A stretch of 6,952 nucleotides of DNA from Odoribacteraceae bacterium (GCA_031267995.1 JAIRXZ010000109.1:1-6952), one strand, 5' to 3'. Shown: positions 1-6,120, counted from the first letter of the stretch. Translations and numbers: made by a program. The notes: generated from the letters alone by a model not told the origin.

Positions 1-436
1 CGGCGCGACCGGCGTCTTCGGCGTAAAATTCCACGTCGTCCGTGAAGCGACGGGCGTATTTTACCGCTTCCACGGCGACGCGGAGGACGTCCCCCGGCGT
101 CATTTTCAGCTTTTCCCGCACGTGCCAGGGGGACACGCCGATGCCCGTGTGTATCCGTCCCCGGCGCGCGTGCTCGAGGGACGCAACGGCGGCGTCGATG
201 TCGCTCTTGATGGCGCGGGTGAGGGCGCAGATGACCGGGGCGCTGACGGCGCGGGAGATTTCCACCACCGACCGGAAGTCGCCGGGGCTGGAGGCCGGGA
301 AGCCTGCCTCGATCACGTCCACGCCCAGCCTCTCCAGCTGACGCGCTACCTCGATCTTCTCGACGGTGTTGAGCTGGCAACCCGGTACTTGCTCGGCGTC
401 TCTGAGGGTGGTGTCAAAAATGTAAATTCTTTCCAT
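1..436 (-). CDS. leuA: 2-isopropylmalate synthase, N-terminal part (cut by window edge)
   Basis: This is the first 145 codons of a protein whose C-terminus lies beyond the left edge. LeuA condenses 2-oxoisovalerate with acetyl-CoA, the committed cytosolic step of leucine synthesis. The N-terminus carries the family's DTTLRD metal and substrate signature (residues 8-13), then VPGCQLNT (17-24), GVDVIEAGFPASSPGDF (about 38-54) and CALTRAI, all features of the HMGL-like TIM barrel of the LeuA type. The ATG at 436-434 is chosen because MERIYIFDTTLRD begins exactly where this family usually starts. The residue after LRD is Ala (LRDAEQ) where LeuA proteins normally have Gly (LRDGEQ), a conservative but uncommon change. 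Upstream on the same strand lie a tandem repeat array, a terminator hairpin and a Leu-rich leader peptide, so expression is probably attenuated by leucine supply. Complete enzymes are about 500 residues, so roughly two thirds is missing. Family assignment is secure. Confidence 0.95.
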   Translation of the reverse strand, partial: MERIYIFDTTLRDAEQVPGCQLNTVEKIEVARQLERLGVDVIEAGFPASSPGDFRSVVEISRAVSAPVICALTRAIKSDIDAAVASLEHARRGRIHTGIGVSPWHVREKLKMTPGDVLRVAVEAVKYARRFTDDVEFYAEDAGRA

Positions 437-459
437 CGGTTTCGGTTTTTTGTTTCGCG

Positions 460-660
460 GGGTCATTCTTTCGTTTCATGGTTTCGTTCCTTCGTTTCAC
501 GGTTTCGTTTTTTCGTTTCATGGTTTCGTTTTTCGTTTCACGGCTTCATCTTTTCGTTTCATGGTTTTGTTCTTTTATTTTGCTACTTCGTTCCTTTGTT
601 TCATGGTTTCGTTCCTTCGTTTCACAATTTCGTTCCTTCGTTTCACTGTTTCGTTCTTGG
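460..660 (-). repeat. 21-bp tandem repeat array in the leuA 5' leader
   Basis: About nine to ten head-to-tail units fill the space between the attenuator terminator and the leuA start. The plus-strand consensus is GTTTCGTTCCTTCG followed by TTTCAYG (21 bp). Clear units lie at 460-480, 481-501, 502-522, 523-542 (20 bp), 543-563, 606-626 and 627-647. The stretch 564-605 holds two decayed units, and 648-660 is a partial one. On the mRNA (minus) strand the units are purine-rich, GAAACGAAGGAACGAAAC. No single minus-strand frame stays open through the array: the 20-bp unit and the decayed units break it with stops, so the array as a whole is not coding. Units alternate CATG and CACG at their ends. 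Confidence 0.9.
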
Positions 661-663
661 CAC

Positions 664-698
664 AAAAAAAAGACCTCTCTCGTCCGAGAAAGGCCTTT
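664..698 (-). terminator. Rho-independent attenuator terminator of leuA
   Basis: On the minus strand a 14-bp stem (5' arm 698-685, 3' arm 682-669) is capped by a tiny loop and ends in a run of eight U (671-664, overlapping the stem base). Two pairs (677/690 and 673/694) are G-U wobbles on the minus strand but A-C mismatches on the plus strand, so the structure is built to work in the leuA direction. It lies 18 nt past the stop codon of the Leu-rich leader peptide. Its 5' arm is also the partner of an alternative antiterminator pairing. Confidence 0.93.
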
Positions 699-731
699 CA
701 TTCATTTTTCGATAATCTACACGCCTTTCCC
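686..731 (-). promoter_or_regulatory. Antiterminator pairing of the leuA attenuator
   Basis: On the minus strand, GGGAAAGGC (731-723), which overlaps the last codons of the leader peptide, can form nine consecutive pairs (one G-U) with GCCTTTCTC (694-686). That second segment is the 5' arm of the terminator, so the two structures exclude each other. A ribosome stalled at the Leu codons (761-744) would leave 731-723 free and allow antitermination. A ribosome reaching the stop codon at 719-717 would cover 731-723 and let the terminator fold. The pairing is read from the sequence; the switching is inferred from known leader-peptide attenuators. Confidence 0.8.
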
Positions 732-791
732 TTTCCACCTCGATAGTAGAGCAAGTAGAAGAGAGATTTGGAAGATCAGCGAGTTTGTCAT
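717..791 (-). CDS. Leucine leader peptide of the leuA attenuator
   Basis: A 24-residue ORF starts with ATG at 791-789 and ends with TAG at 719-717. It begins MTNSLIFQIS, continues LLLALL and ends SRWKGKGV. Six of the 24 codons are Leu and two are Ile. Five Leu codons sit in a six-codon window (codons 11-16), and three of the six Leu codons are CTA (the others are CTT twice and CTG once). CTA is a choice expected to be rare in this GC-rich genome. The ORF begins about 20 nt downstream of a consensus Bacteroidota -7 box and is followed directly by the terminator. Its role is as a sensor: slow translation of the Leu codons favours the antiterminator and lets transcription run on into leuA. The two Ile codons may add weaker isoleucine sensing, as many leu loci in this phylum sit with ilv genes. 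The peptide itself probably has no function. No standard gene symbol was assigned. Confidence 0.9.
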   Translation of the reverse strand: MTNSLIFQISLLLALLSRWKGKGV

Positions 792-812
792 TTGATTTGC
801 CTTGTTCGGCGG

Positions 813-845
813 CAAATGTACGCGTCCATCGCGCAATTTTCCAAA
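813..845 (-). promoter_or_regulatory. Bacteroidota-type promoter of the leu leader transcript
   Basis: On the minus strand TACATTTG (820-813) is an exact match to the -7 consensus TAnnTTTG of the Bacteroidota primary sigma factor. TTTG (845-842), 21 bp upstream, matches the -33 element. Transcription would start near 806, giving an untranslated leader of only about 15 nt before the leader peptide ATG at 791. Position and orientation fit exactly what an attenuator needs. Confidence 0.8.
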
Positions 846-937
846 CATTTCCCGGTTTTTTATTCGCAAGAGGCGAGGCCAGAAGTGCCACTTGCGGATA
901 GAAAAGGCGAGCGGAGGGAAGACGCAGACATGGAACG

Positions 938-1132
938 ATGACTGGAAGGATAAAAACCGCTTCCACCGCACATGTAATGAAAGGTATCACGCAAGATAAA
1001 ACCCATTTCACGTGGGATGCTCCCGGATCTCACGCAGAAAGCTTTCTATCTCGCACGATATGGAAATTATCTCTCGAGAGATAAAACTCATCCCACGCGA
1101 GACAAAACCGCCCCTCCTCGCGAAGCGAGAAA
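938..1132. repeat. Degenerate ~20-bp palindromic repeat cluster
   Basis: This gene-free stretch between the mltD-like gene and the leu promoter holds seven or eight diverged copies of a unit with rough plus-strand consensus ATCTCACGCGAGATAAAACC. Examples are ATCACGCAAGATAAAACC (986-1003), ATCTCACGCAGAAAG (1027-1041), TATCTCGCACGATA (1048-1061), TATCTCTCGAGAGATAAAAC (1068-1087), ATCCCACGCGAGACAAAAC (1090-1108) and CTCGCGAAGCGAGAAAACC (1118-1136). Copies at 994-1017 and 1079-1102 agree at 19 of 24 positions. Many units contain an inner palindrome (TCTC..GAGA) and an AAAAC tail. Nothing else was found between 846 and 937. Confidence 0.65.
1067..1084. repeat. Perfect 18-bp palindrome
   Basis: TTATCTCTCGAGAGATAA reads the same on both strands with no spacer. 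It is the most symmetrical member of the surrounding repeat cluster. With no loop it is more likely a binding site or repeat core than a stable RNA hairpin. It lies 57 bp past the 3' end of the mltD-like gene, and the T-run expected of an intrinsic terminator is weak. Confidence 0.85.
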
Positions 1133-1140
1133 ACCCTCCT

Positions 1141-2676
1141 TTAAATCTTGATTTTCAACTTTTGTCCGGGCTTCAGGCTCTTGGCCTTATCCGCGGAAAT
1201 ACCGTTCCAGCGCATGATGTCGTCGTTCGACACCCCGGGGAACTTCCGGGCGATCGTCCACAAATTCTCCCCCTGCCGCACGGTATACATCGTGAACTCG
1301 CCATCCGCCAGGGGAGCAACCGCCGTGCCGGCAACCGTGCCGGAAAACTTGGCGCCAGCGAGGGCGGTGTATCGAGCCACCTTGTCCGGGGCGACGTACA
1401 CCGTCAGCTTCTGCCCGACGCGAATCAGGTTCCCGGTCAGGTTGTTCCAGTACTTCAAGTCGGCCAGGCGGACGTTAAACTTGATGGCAATTCCCCCCGG
1501 CACGTCGCCGCTCCTCACCGTGTAGGTGATCTTGGCCTTGTTGCCCGGGGGCGCCGGGGCGTAATTCCGGACGCGAGCGCGGGGGTCGACCGTGCGGTCG
1601 TTGTCATTAAAATAGTGGTCGCGGCGATGGGCGAAAATCGTATCCTGCCGGTCGATAAAATCGCCCACCCGGTGGTACGGCAACCGCAAGGCGTACGCGC
1701 GGCCGAACCCGGCGGGAATCACGTCGCCGCGGTACTGCGGATTGAGGTCGCGCAACTCCTCGGTGGAGATGTCCAGGAGGGTAGAGACCTGGTCGAAGTG
1801 CAGCGCCGTGGTGATCGAGACGCTGTCGCACAGGGGGGGAAGGGTGTTCGCCAGGGGTTGGATGCCGTGCTTGTCGTGGTAATTGAAGATGTACGTGGCC
1901 GCGATGAAGGCGGGCACGTAGCCGCGCGTTTCACGCGGGAGATGGTAGTAGATGCTCCAGTAATTCCGTTGGTTGCCGGAGCGACGGATGGCCTTGTTCA
2001 CGTTGCCCGGGCCGCAGTTGTAGGCGGCAATCACGAGGAGCCAGTCGTTATAAATGGCGTAGAGGTCTTTCAAGAAGTGCACGGCCATCTCCGAGGAGCG
2101 CAGGGGATCGCAACGTTCGTCGACGAAGGAGTTGATTTCGAGCTTGTACATTTTTCCCGTCGATAGCATGAATTGCCACAGGCCGCAAGCCCCCGCGGAG
2201 GAGCGGGCGCGCGGGTTGAGGGCGCTTTCGATTACCGGCAGGTATTTGAGTTCGTGGGGCAAGCCCTCCCGTTCCAGCGCCTCCTCGAATATCGGGAAGT
2301 AGTATTCGCTCAATCCCAGCATGGTGGCCACTTGCTCGCGGCGCTTGACGGCGTACAGTTCGATGAAGTTGCGGACGATGCCGTTGTACGATAACGGGAT
2401 GACCGAGGGGATCGAGTCCAGGCGCGACAGGTAGGTTTCATCGGCCACCAGCGGGAATTCCGCCGGCATCTCCACGGTGTCCGCGTGATACCTGTTGGCG
2501 GGACTTTTCCCGGCGTACCACTTGACGTACAACTCGTCCAGCATCCGCGCGAAGTCGCCCGGCGTCTCCCCCGCCGCGAGGAGCGGGGTGTCCACCCGCG
2601 TCGAATCCACCGCCGCTCGGGCGCTTCCTATAAACACGTTCACGATCATGCATGCAAACAACACTTTTCCTCTCAT
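1141..2676 (-). CDS. MltD-type lytic transglycosylase with two LysM domains
   Basis: This 511-residue secreted murein hydrolase cleaves the MurNAc-GlcNAc glycan bond with formation of a 1,6-anhydro end. A signal peptide precedes the mature protein (MRGKVLFACMIVNVFIGSARA, residues 1-21, cleavage likely after ARA). The SLT catalytic domain spans about 110-265. It shows PVIESALNPRARSSAGACGLWQFM (147-170) with the presumed catalytic Glu150, and AAYNCGPGNV (217-226), typical of the MltD group. Two LysM peptidoglycan-binding domains follow, at about 384-428 (TYTVRSGDVPGGIA...) and 463-511 (MYTVRQGENLWTIARKF...), ending KLKIKI. The first LysM has Pro where a Leu-type residue is usual (SGDVPG), perhaps weakening it. 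The start at 2676 gives a complete signal peptide and lies 3 bp after the DUF5683 stop, so the two are probably co-translated. It is the last gene of the parA-parB unit. No strong terminator follows. Confidence 0.93.
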   Translation of the reverse strand: MRGKVLFACMIVNVFIGSARAAVDSTRVDTPLLAAGETPGDFARMLDELYVKWYAGKSPANRYHADTVEMPAEFPLVADETYLSRLDSIPSVIPLSYNGIVRNFIELYAVKRREQVATMLGLSEYYFPIFEEALEREGLPHELKYLPVIESALNPRARSSAGACGLWQFMLSTGKMYKLEINSFVDERCDPLRSSEMAVHFLKDLYAIYNDWLLVIAAYNCGPGNVNKAIRRSGNQRNYWSIYYHLPRETRGYVPAFIAATYIFNYHDKHGIQPLANTLPPLCDSVSITTALHFDQVSTLLDISTEELRDLNPQYRGDVIPAGFGRAYALRLPYHRVGDFIDRQDTIFAHRRDHYFNDNDRTVDPRARVRNYAPAPPGNKAKITYTVRSGDVPGGIAIKFNVRLADLKYWNNLTGNLIRVGQKLTVYVAPDKVARYTALAGAKFSGTVAGTAVAPLADGEFTMYTVRQGENLWTIARKFPGVSNDDIMRWNGISADKAKSLKPGQKLKIKI

Positions 2677-2679
2677 TCA

Positions 2680-3369
2680 TCAAAATCTTAAGGTTAACGA
2701 AATGCCGGCGTGACTGCCCGCGCGGGGATCAAAGCCGGCGGAGGGGAGCACGCGCAGGGAGAGATCGTCCGATATTTCGTACTCGTAAAAATGGGCAAAC
2801 ACGGTGGCGTCCAGTATCTGGATCATGTAAATTCCCCCCATCACGATCAGCAGCAAATCCCTGTCTCGCTTGAAATTATTTTTTCCATCCTTCAACATCG
2901 TCTGGAAACGTTGCGGGTTGATGTTTTCCGCCGATCCCCCCGGTTTGAAGAGCTTGTCCCACGTGTTCGGACGCGGGTAGGGGAGATCCGGGTCGGCGGC
3001 TTTCGCGTTCATGTACTGCGTGTAGCCCACGAAGGCCTCCCGGTATGTTTTGTAAAATCGCTGGTTCCAGTCGAACCCGTAGACAGCGGCGCCGGCTCCC
3101 CCGTAGAGGATCGGCAATTTCCACCAGTGGCCGTTGTAAATTTGGCCGAGTCCCGGCAACCCCATCGCCATGAAGGTGGCCTTGCGCGGGGAGTGGGGTT
3201 TCTTCTCCTTGATTTTGACGGAGACCACCTGCGTGCCGCCGAAAGTCCCGCCCGCCGCGGAGGTCAACGTGCCAACAAGGGTATCCCCGCCGGCCACCGG
3301 GGAGGCTACCCCCCGCGCGGCGGACGAGATAATGACCGCGAGTAACAGTACTTTTAGGAGTTTATTCAT
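2680..3369 (-). CDS. DUF5683 family membrane protein
   Basis: This 229-residue protein of unknown function belongs to a family confined largely to Bacteroidota. It has an N-terminal signal sequence (MNKLLKVLLLAVIISSAARG...), a Gly/Thr-rich linker, then the family core PRKATFMAMGLPGLGQIYNGHWWK (61-84). A hydrophobic stretch follows at about 84-100 (LPILYGGAGAAVYGF) and a second at about 171-192 (DLLLIVMGGIYMIQILDATVF). The PGLGQIYNG motif recalls TM2-type membrane hairpins. The C-terminus (LSLRVLPSAGF...GISLTLRF) ends in Phe with alternating hydrophobics, as outer membrane strands do, but 229 residues with helical segments argue against a whole barrel. It sits between parB (27 bp upstream) and the mltD-like gene (3 bp downstream), an order I recall from many Bacteroidota genomes, suggesting an envelope role linked to growth or division. 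Function is not established. Confidence 0.88.
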   Translation of the reverse strand: MNKLLKVLLLAVIISSAARGVASPVAGGDTLVGTLTSAAGGTFGGTQVVSVKIKEKKPHSPRKATFMAMGLPGLGQIYNGHWWKLPILYGGAGAAVYGFDWNQRFYKTYREAFVGYTQYMNAKAADPDLPYPRPNTWDKLFKPGGSAENINPQRFQTMLKDGKNNFKRDRDLLLIVMGGIYMIQILDATVFAHFYEYEISDDLSLRVLPSAGFDPRAGSHAGISLTLRF

Positions 3370-3396
3370 TCAATTCGTGCTAACAACGGGGCGCCG

Positions 3397-4296
3397 TCAA
3401 TCGTTCAAACGATCCAGCAGGGCGACGATGCGTTCCAGCTCGGCGTCGGAGCGGAAGGATATCTCTATTTTCCCCCGCCCCGCCTCGTCGCGCTTCAGCC
3501 CCACCTTCGTGTCGAAGCGGCGGGAGAGGTGCGCCTGCAGGTCGGCGTAATCGGTTGCCGGCTTGTTTTTCTCCACCTTGGCGGCCTCTTTATCCACCTT
3601 GGCGGCCTTGGGGAGGCTCAGTTCCCGCGCGATCTCCTCCACCTTGCGCACCGAAAAGTCGAACTTCAAGATTTGCTCGAAAATCATCTGCTGGGTATCG
3701 GGATCCTCCACCCCCATCAACGCCTTGGCGTGCCCCATCGTGATCTCCCGTTCCTTGAGCGACAGTTGCACCGTTGCCGGCAAGCGCAGCAGGCGCAGGT
3801 AGTTGGCGATGGAAGCGCGCTTTTTTCCCACGCGTTCGCTGAGGGCATCCTGCGTCAGGTCGCACTCGTCGATCAGCCGCTGGTAACCGAGCGCCTCCTC
3901 TATCGGGTTCAGGTTTTCGCGTTGGATATTCTCGATCAGCGCCATTTCGAGGACTGCCCTCTCCTCCACCGTCCGGATGTACGCGGGAATCGTCGTCAGA
4001 CCGGCCATTTTAGCGGCGCGGTAGCGACGTTCGCCGGCGATAATCTCGTACTGCCCCTCCCCTATCTCCCTCACCGTGATGGGTTGCACGAGGCCGATGG
4101 ACTTGATGGAGGCGGCCAGCTCGCTCAACGCCTCCTCGTCAAAACTCTTCCTCGGCTGACCGGGATTGGGGCGGATGTCCGTCAGGTTCAACTCCTCCTG
4201 CGAGGTGGGCGAACCTTCTCCCCTCGTCTTGGACTCCCTCCCGGCATCCTCCAGCAATGCCCCTAAACCCCTTCCTAACGCGCTTTTTTTTGCCAT
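3397..4296 (-). CDS. parB: Chromosome partitioning protein ParB
   Basis: This 299-residue CTP-dependent DNA clamp loads at parS sites near the replication origin and works with ParA to segregate newly copied origins and recruit SMC. The N-terminus is KKSALGRGLGALL (3-15), the conserved ParA-interacting segment. The CTP-binding domain carries NPGQPRKSFD (44-53), GERRYRAAK (88-96) and ENIQRENLNPIEEA (122-135), all intact. The helix-turn-helix that reads parS spans about 147-172 (LTQDALSERVGKKRASIANYLRLL). A charged linker with an AAKVDKEAAKVEKNK duplication (231-245) leads to the C-terminal dimerisation domain (about 248-299), which looks complete. Length is typical. The start lies 3 bp after the parA stop. 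No consensus parS (GTTTCACGTGAAAC) is present in the window. Confidence 0.97.
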   Translation of the reverse strand: MAKKSALGRGLGALLEDAGRESKTRGEGSPTSQEELNLTDIRPNPGQPRKSFDEEALSELAASIKSIGLVQPITVREIGEGQYEIIAGERRYRAAKMAGLTTIPAYIRTVEERAVLEMALIENIQRENLNPIEEALGYQRLIDECDLTQDALSERVGKKRASIANYLRLLRLPATVQLSLKEREITMGHAKALMGVEDPDTQQMIFEQILKFDFSVRKVEEIARELSLPKAAKVDKEAAKVEKNKPATDYADLQAHLSRRFDTKVGLKRDEAGRGKIEISFRSDAELERIVALLDRLND

Positions 4297-4299
4297 ATC

Positions 4300-5100
4300 T
4301 TATGCTTTAGTCTGTTCTTTTCCCGGCGCCTCGTTGGCCTTTTGTTTTTCCAGCAGCTCGTTGGCCAGGCTCAGGTAGTTCACCGACCCGCGGCACTCGG
4401 CGTCGTACAGGATCACCGGTTTACCGAAACTCGGCGCCTCGGCCAGCTTGACGTTCTGCTGGATGTAGGTGTCGAACACCATCTTGTCGAAATGCTTCTT
4501 CACCTCCTCCACCACCTGGTTGGAGAGGCGCACCCGCGAGTCGTACATCGTCAGCACGAAGCCCTCGATCCGCAGCTCGGTGTTGAGGCGCTTTTGGATA
4601 ATCTTGATCGTGTTCAGCAACTTGCCCAGCCCCTCCAGGGCGAAATACTGGCACTGCACCGGGATAATCACCGAATCGGCAGCCGCCAGCGAGTTCACCG
4701 TGAGCAGCCCCAGCGAGGGCGAGCAATCGATCAATATATAGTCGTACTGATCCCTCACCCGCGCCAGCACGCGCGTCAGCACGCGCTCCTTTTCGGGGAG
4801 ATTCAGCATCTCCAGCTCGGCGCCCACCAGGTCGATATTCGAGGGCAGCAGGGAGAGGTTCTCCACCTCCGTTTTGAGGATGGCCTTCTCCGTCTCCACG
4901 CCATCCACCAGGCACTCGTAAATTGTCGCCTCCAGGCTTTTGAGGTCGTACCCGACTCCCGTCGTGCTATTTCCTTGCGGATCAGCGTCCACCAGCAACA
5001 CTTTCTTATCGAGCACGGCCAGGCTCGCGGCCAGGTTCACGGAGGTTGTCGTCTTGCCCACCCCCCCTTTTTGGTTTGCTATCGCTATGATTTTCGACAT
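4300..5100 (-). CDS. parA: Chromosome partitioning ATPase ParA (Soj type)
   Basis: This 266-residue nucleoid-bound ATPase drives segregation of ParB-parS complexes. It has the deviant Walker A box KGGVGKTT (11-18) with the signature Lys11, the switch segment VLLVDADPQGN (34-44) and Walker B YILIDCSPSLGLLT (121-134) with Asp125. Further conserved ParA blocks are IIPVQCQYFALEGL (145-158), LTMYDSRVRLSNQV (183-196) and KLAEAPSFGKPVILYD (218-233). The N-terminus is short with no extra DNA-binding domain, which marks a chromosomal Soj-type rather than a type Ia plasmid protein. The ATG at 5100 immediately precedes SKIIAIANQKGG, the usual family start. It heads the minus-strand unit and is transcribed divergently from the alkylation repair gene. 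Confidence 0.97.
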   Translation of the reverse strand: MSKIIAIANQKGGVGKTTTSVNLAASLAVLDKKVLLVDADPQGNSTTGVGYDLKSLEATIYECLVDGVETEKAILKTEVENLSLLPSNIDLVGAELEMLNLPEKERVLTRVLARVRDQYDYILIDCSPSLGLLTVNSLAAADSVIIPVQCQYFALEGLGKLLNTIKIIQKRLNTELRIEGFVLTMYDSRVRLSNQVVEEVKKHFDKMVFDTYIQQNVKLAEAPSFGKPVILYDAECRGSVNYLSLANELLEKQKANEAPGKEQTKA

Positions 5101-5126
5101 ACAAATTACTGTTTTCGTTCGTGTGG

Positions 5127-5134
5127 TAAAAGTA
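5127..5134 (-). promoter_or_regulatory. Possible -7 box of the parA promoter
   Basis: TACTTTTA on the minus strand matches 7 of 8 positions of TAnnTTTG and lies 26 bp before the parA ATG. No clear TTTG -33 element is seen at the right distance, so this is only a candidate. The 144-bp divergent region 5101-5244 must hold promoters for both parA and the plus-strand gene. On the plus strand TACCTTCG (5209-5216), also 7 of 8, is an equally tentative partner for the latter. Confidence 0.3.
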
Positions 5135-5244
5135 CAACTAAAATGGAGATTCCCCCGGTCTTTGCCTGATTATTTAATAACAACGGCCCCCTTTTTACTA
5201 CCAAACGCTACCTTCGCGGGAGGTTTTAACGAAAGAAAAAGATC

Positions 5245-5967
5245 ATGAAAACACTCGCTAACAAGATCATGGATTCGCTCGCCTCGTTTGCCCGACCGGA
5301 GAAGGCTGCCTTCCTCCCCCGCTTCTTCAAGTGCGGCGAGGGGCAGTACGGCGAGGGCGATCAATTCATCGGGGTGATGGTGCCCGACGCCCGCCGGGTC
5401 GCCAAAACGCACGAGGAGGCCGACGCCGGCACCCTGCTCGAACTCCTCCTCTCCCCCGTCCACGAGCATCGCCTGACAGCCCTGCTGATCCTCGTGCTGC
5501 AGTTTAAAAAACGCCGGGGGGACGACGAGCGGGAGGCTATCGTCAACTTTTACATCGAGCACGTCGACCGCGTGAACAATTGGGATCTCGTCGATCTCTC
5601 TTGCTATAACATCTTAGGCCCCTGGCTGGAGCATCGCGACAGGGGGTTGCTTCACGACTGGGCGCGTTCCGGCCACCTGTGGCGGCAGCGCGTGGCGATG
5701 GTCACTTGCATGCACTTCGCTCGCGGGGGCGACAGCGAGGGGTGTTTCGCCATTGCCGACATTCTCCTGCATCACCCGCACGATCTCATTCACAAGGCTG
5801 TCGGGTGGATTCTCCGCGAAGTCGGCAAGCGCGACCGTCCCGCGTTGGACACCTACCTCCTCCCCCGCTACCGCCAAATGCCCCGCACGATGTTGCGATA
5901 CGCCATCGAACGGCACGATGCCGCCGAGCGACGCGCCTTCCTCGCCGGCACGCGTGGCGATGAGTGA
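5245..5967 (+). CDS. AlkD-family DNA alkylation repair protein
   Basis: This 240-residue HEAT-like repeat protein belongs to the AlkC/AlkD superfamily of DNA glycosylases, which excise bulky or cationic alkylated bases such as N3- and N7-alkylpurines without base flipping. The helical-repeat architecture is evident from repeated amphipathic segments. Family landmarks are present: VMVPDARRVAK (44-54), NNWDLVDLS (111-119) with Trp113 and Asp117 matching the aromatic and catalytic Asp of the Bacillus enzyme, LWRQRVAMV (145-153) with the paired Arg, HDLIHKAVGWILREVGKRD (179-197) and MPRTMLRYAIE (212-222). Length is in the usual 220-240 range. The ATG at 5245 follows an A-rich tract (GAAAGAAAAAGATC), the common Bacteroidota translation signal. 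An internal Met9 is a weaker alternative start. The gene stands alone between the divergent parA unit and a repeat-rich gap. Substrate preference cannot be read from sequence. Confidence 0.9.
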   Translation: MKTLANKIMDSLASFARPEKAAFLPRFFKCGEGQYGEGDQFIGVMVPDARRVAKTHEEADAGTLLELLLSPVHEHRLTALLILVLQFKKRRGDDEREAIVNFYIEHVDRVNNWDLVDLSCYNILGPWLEHRDRGLLHDWARSGHLWRQRVAMVTCMHFARGGDSEGCFAIADILLHHPHDLIHKAVGWILREVGKRDRPALDTYLLPRYRQMPRTMLRYAIERHDAAERRAFLAGTRGDE

Positions 5968-6052
5968 TTTATTTGCAAGGAAGACGAGAGCGCGCGGGCG
6001 CCCTTTTCCTCGTGTACCCCCCTACGCATACCACGACGATAACAATGATGCT

Positions 6053-6082
6053 GTAGGGGCGCACCTGCGTGTGCGCCCTCTC
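6053..6082. repeat. REP-like palindrome, GTAGGGGCG family, copy A
   Basis: GTAGGGGCGCAC (6053-6064) opens an 8-bp stem GGGCGCAC/GTGCGCCC (6057-6064 with 6071-6078) around a 6-nt loop. The head GTAGGGGCG is shared with copy B at 6121. The GCGTGTGCGC of its right half recurs inverted at 6173-6182. It lies about 85 bp past the alkylation repair gene. Confidence 0.8.
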
Positions 6083-6120
6083 CCCCGCACGTGCATCCCA
6101 ATGATAACACCGGCAAAACC

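Noticed and set aside
481..647. parS half-sites (GTTTCACG) within the tandem array
   Set aside because: The dyad partner CGTGAAAC is missing in every unit; the likeness is limited to eight bases of a repeat.
122..715. Long plus-strand frame with a repeated SFVSWFRSFVS pattern
   Set aside because: It runs antisense to leuA and then through the 21-bp array. The periodic protein is only the 3n repeat read in frame, with no start signal or homology.
643..1011. 122-codon minus-strand frame over the leu control region
   Set aside because: It overlaps the promoter, leader peptide and terminator in a different frame and has no recognisable domain.
1005..1020. Possible parS site (TTTCACGTGGGA)
   Set aside because: Only the left half and centre match GTTTCACGTGAAAC, the right half fails, and the word is explained as one unit of the degenerate repeat cluster.
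1012..2166. Long plus-strand frame opposite the mltD-like gene
   Set aside because: The minus strand encodes a complete recognisable transglycosylase with LysM domains; the plus frame is its GC-rich shadow.
3529..5169. Long plus-strand frames opposite parB and parA
   Set aside because: They mirror well-conserved ParB and ParA coding and show no family features.
5984..6013. Terminator for the alkylation repair gene (GCGCGGGCGCCCTTTT)
   Set aside because: The stem is only four to five pairs with an almost absent loop, and the T-run is four bases followed by C; not convincing.
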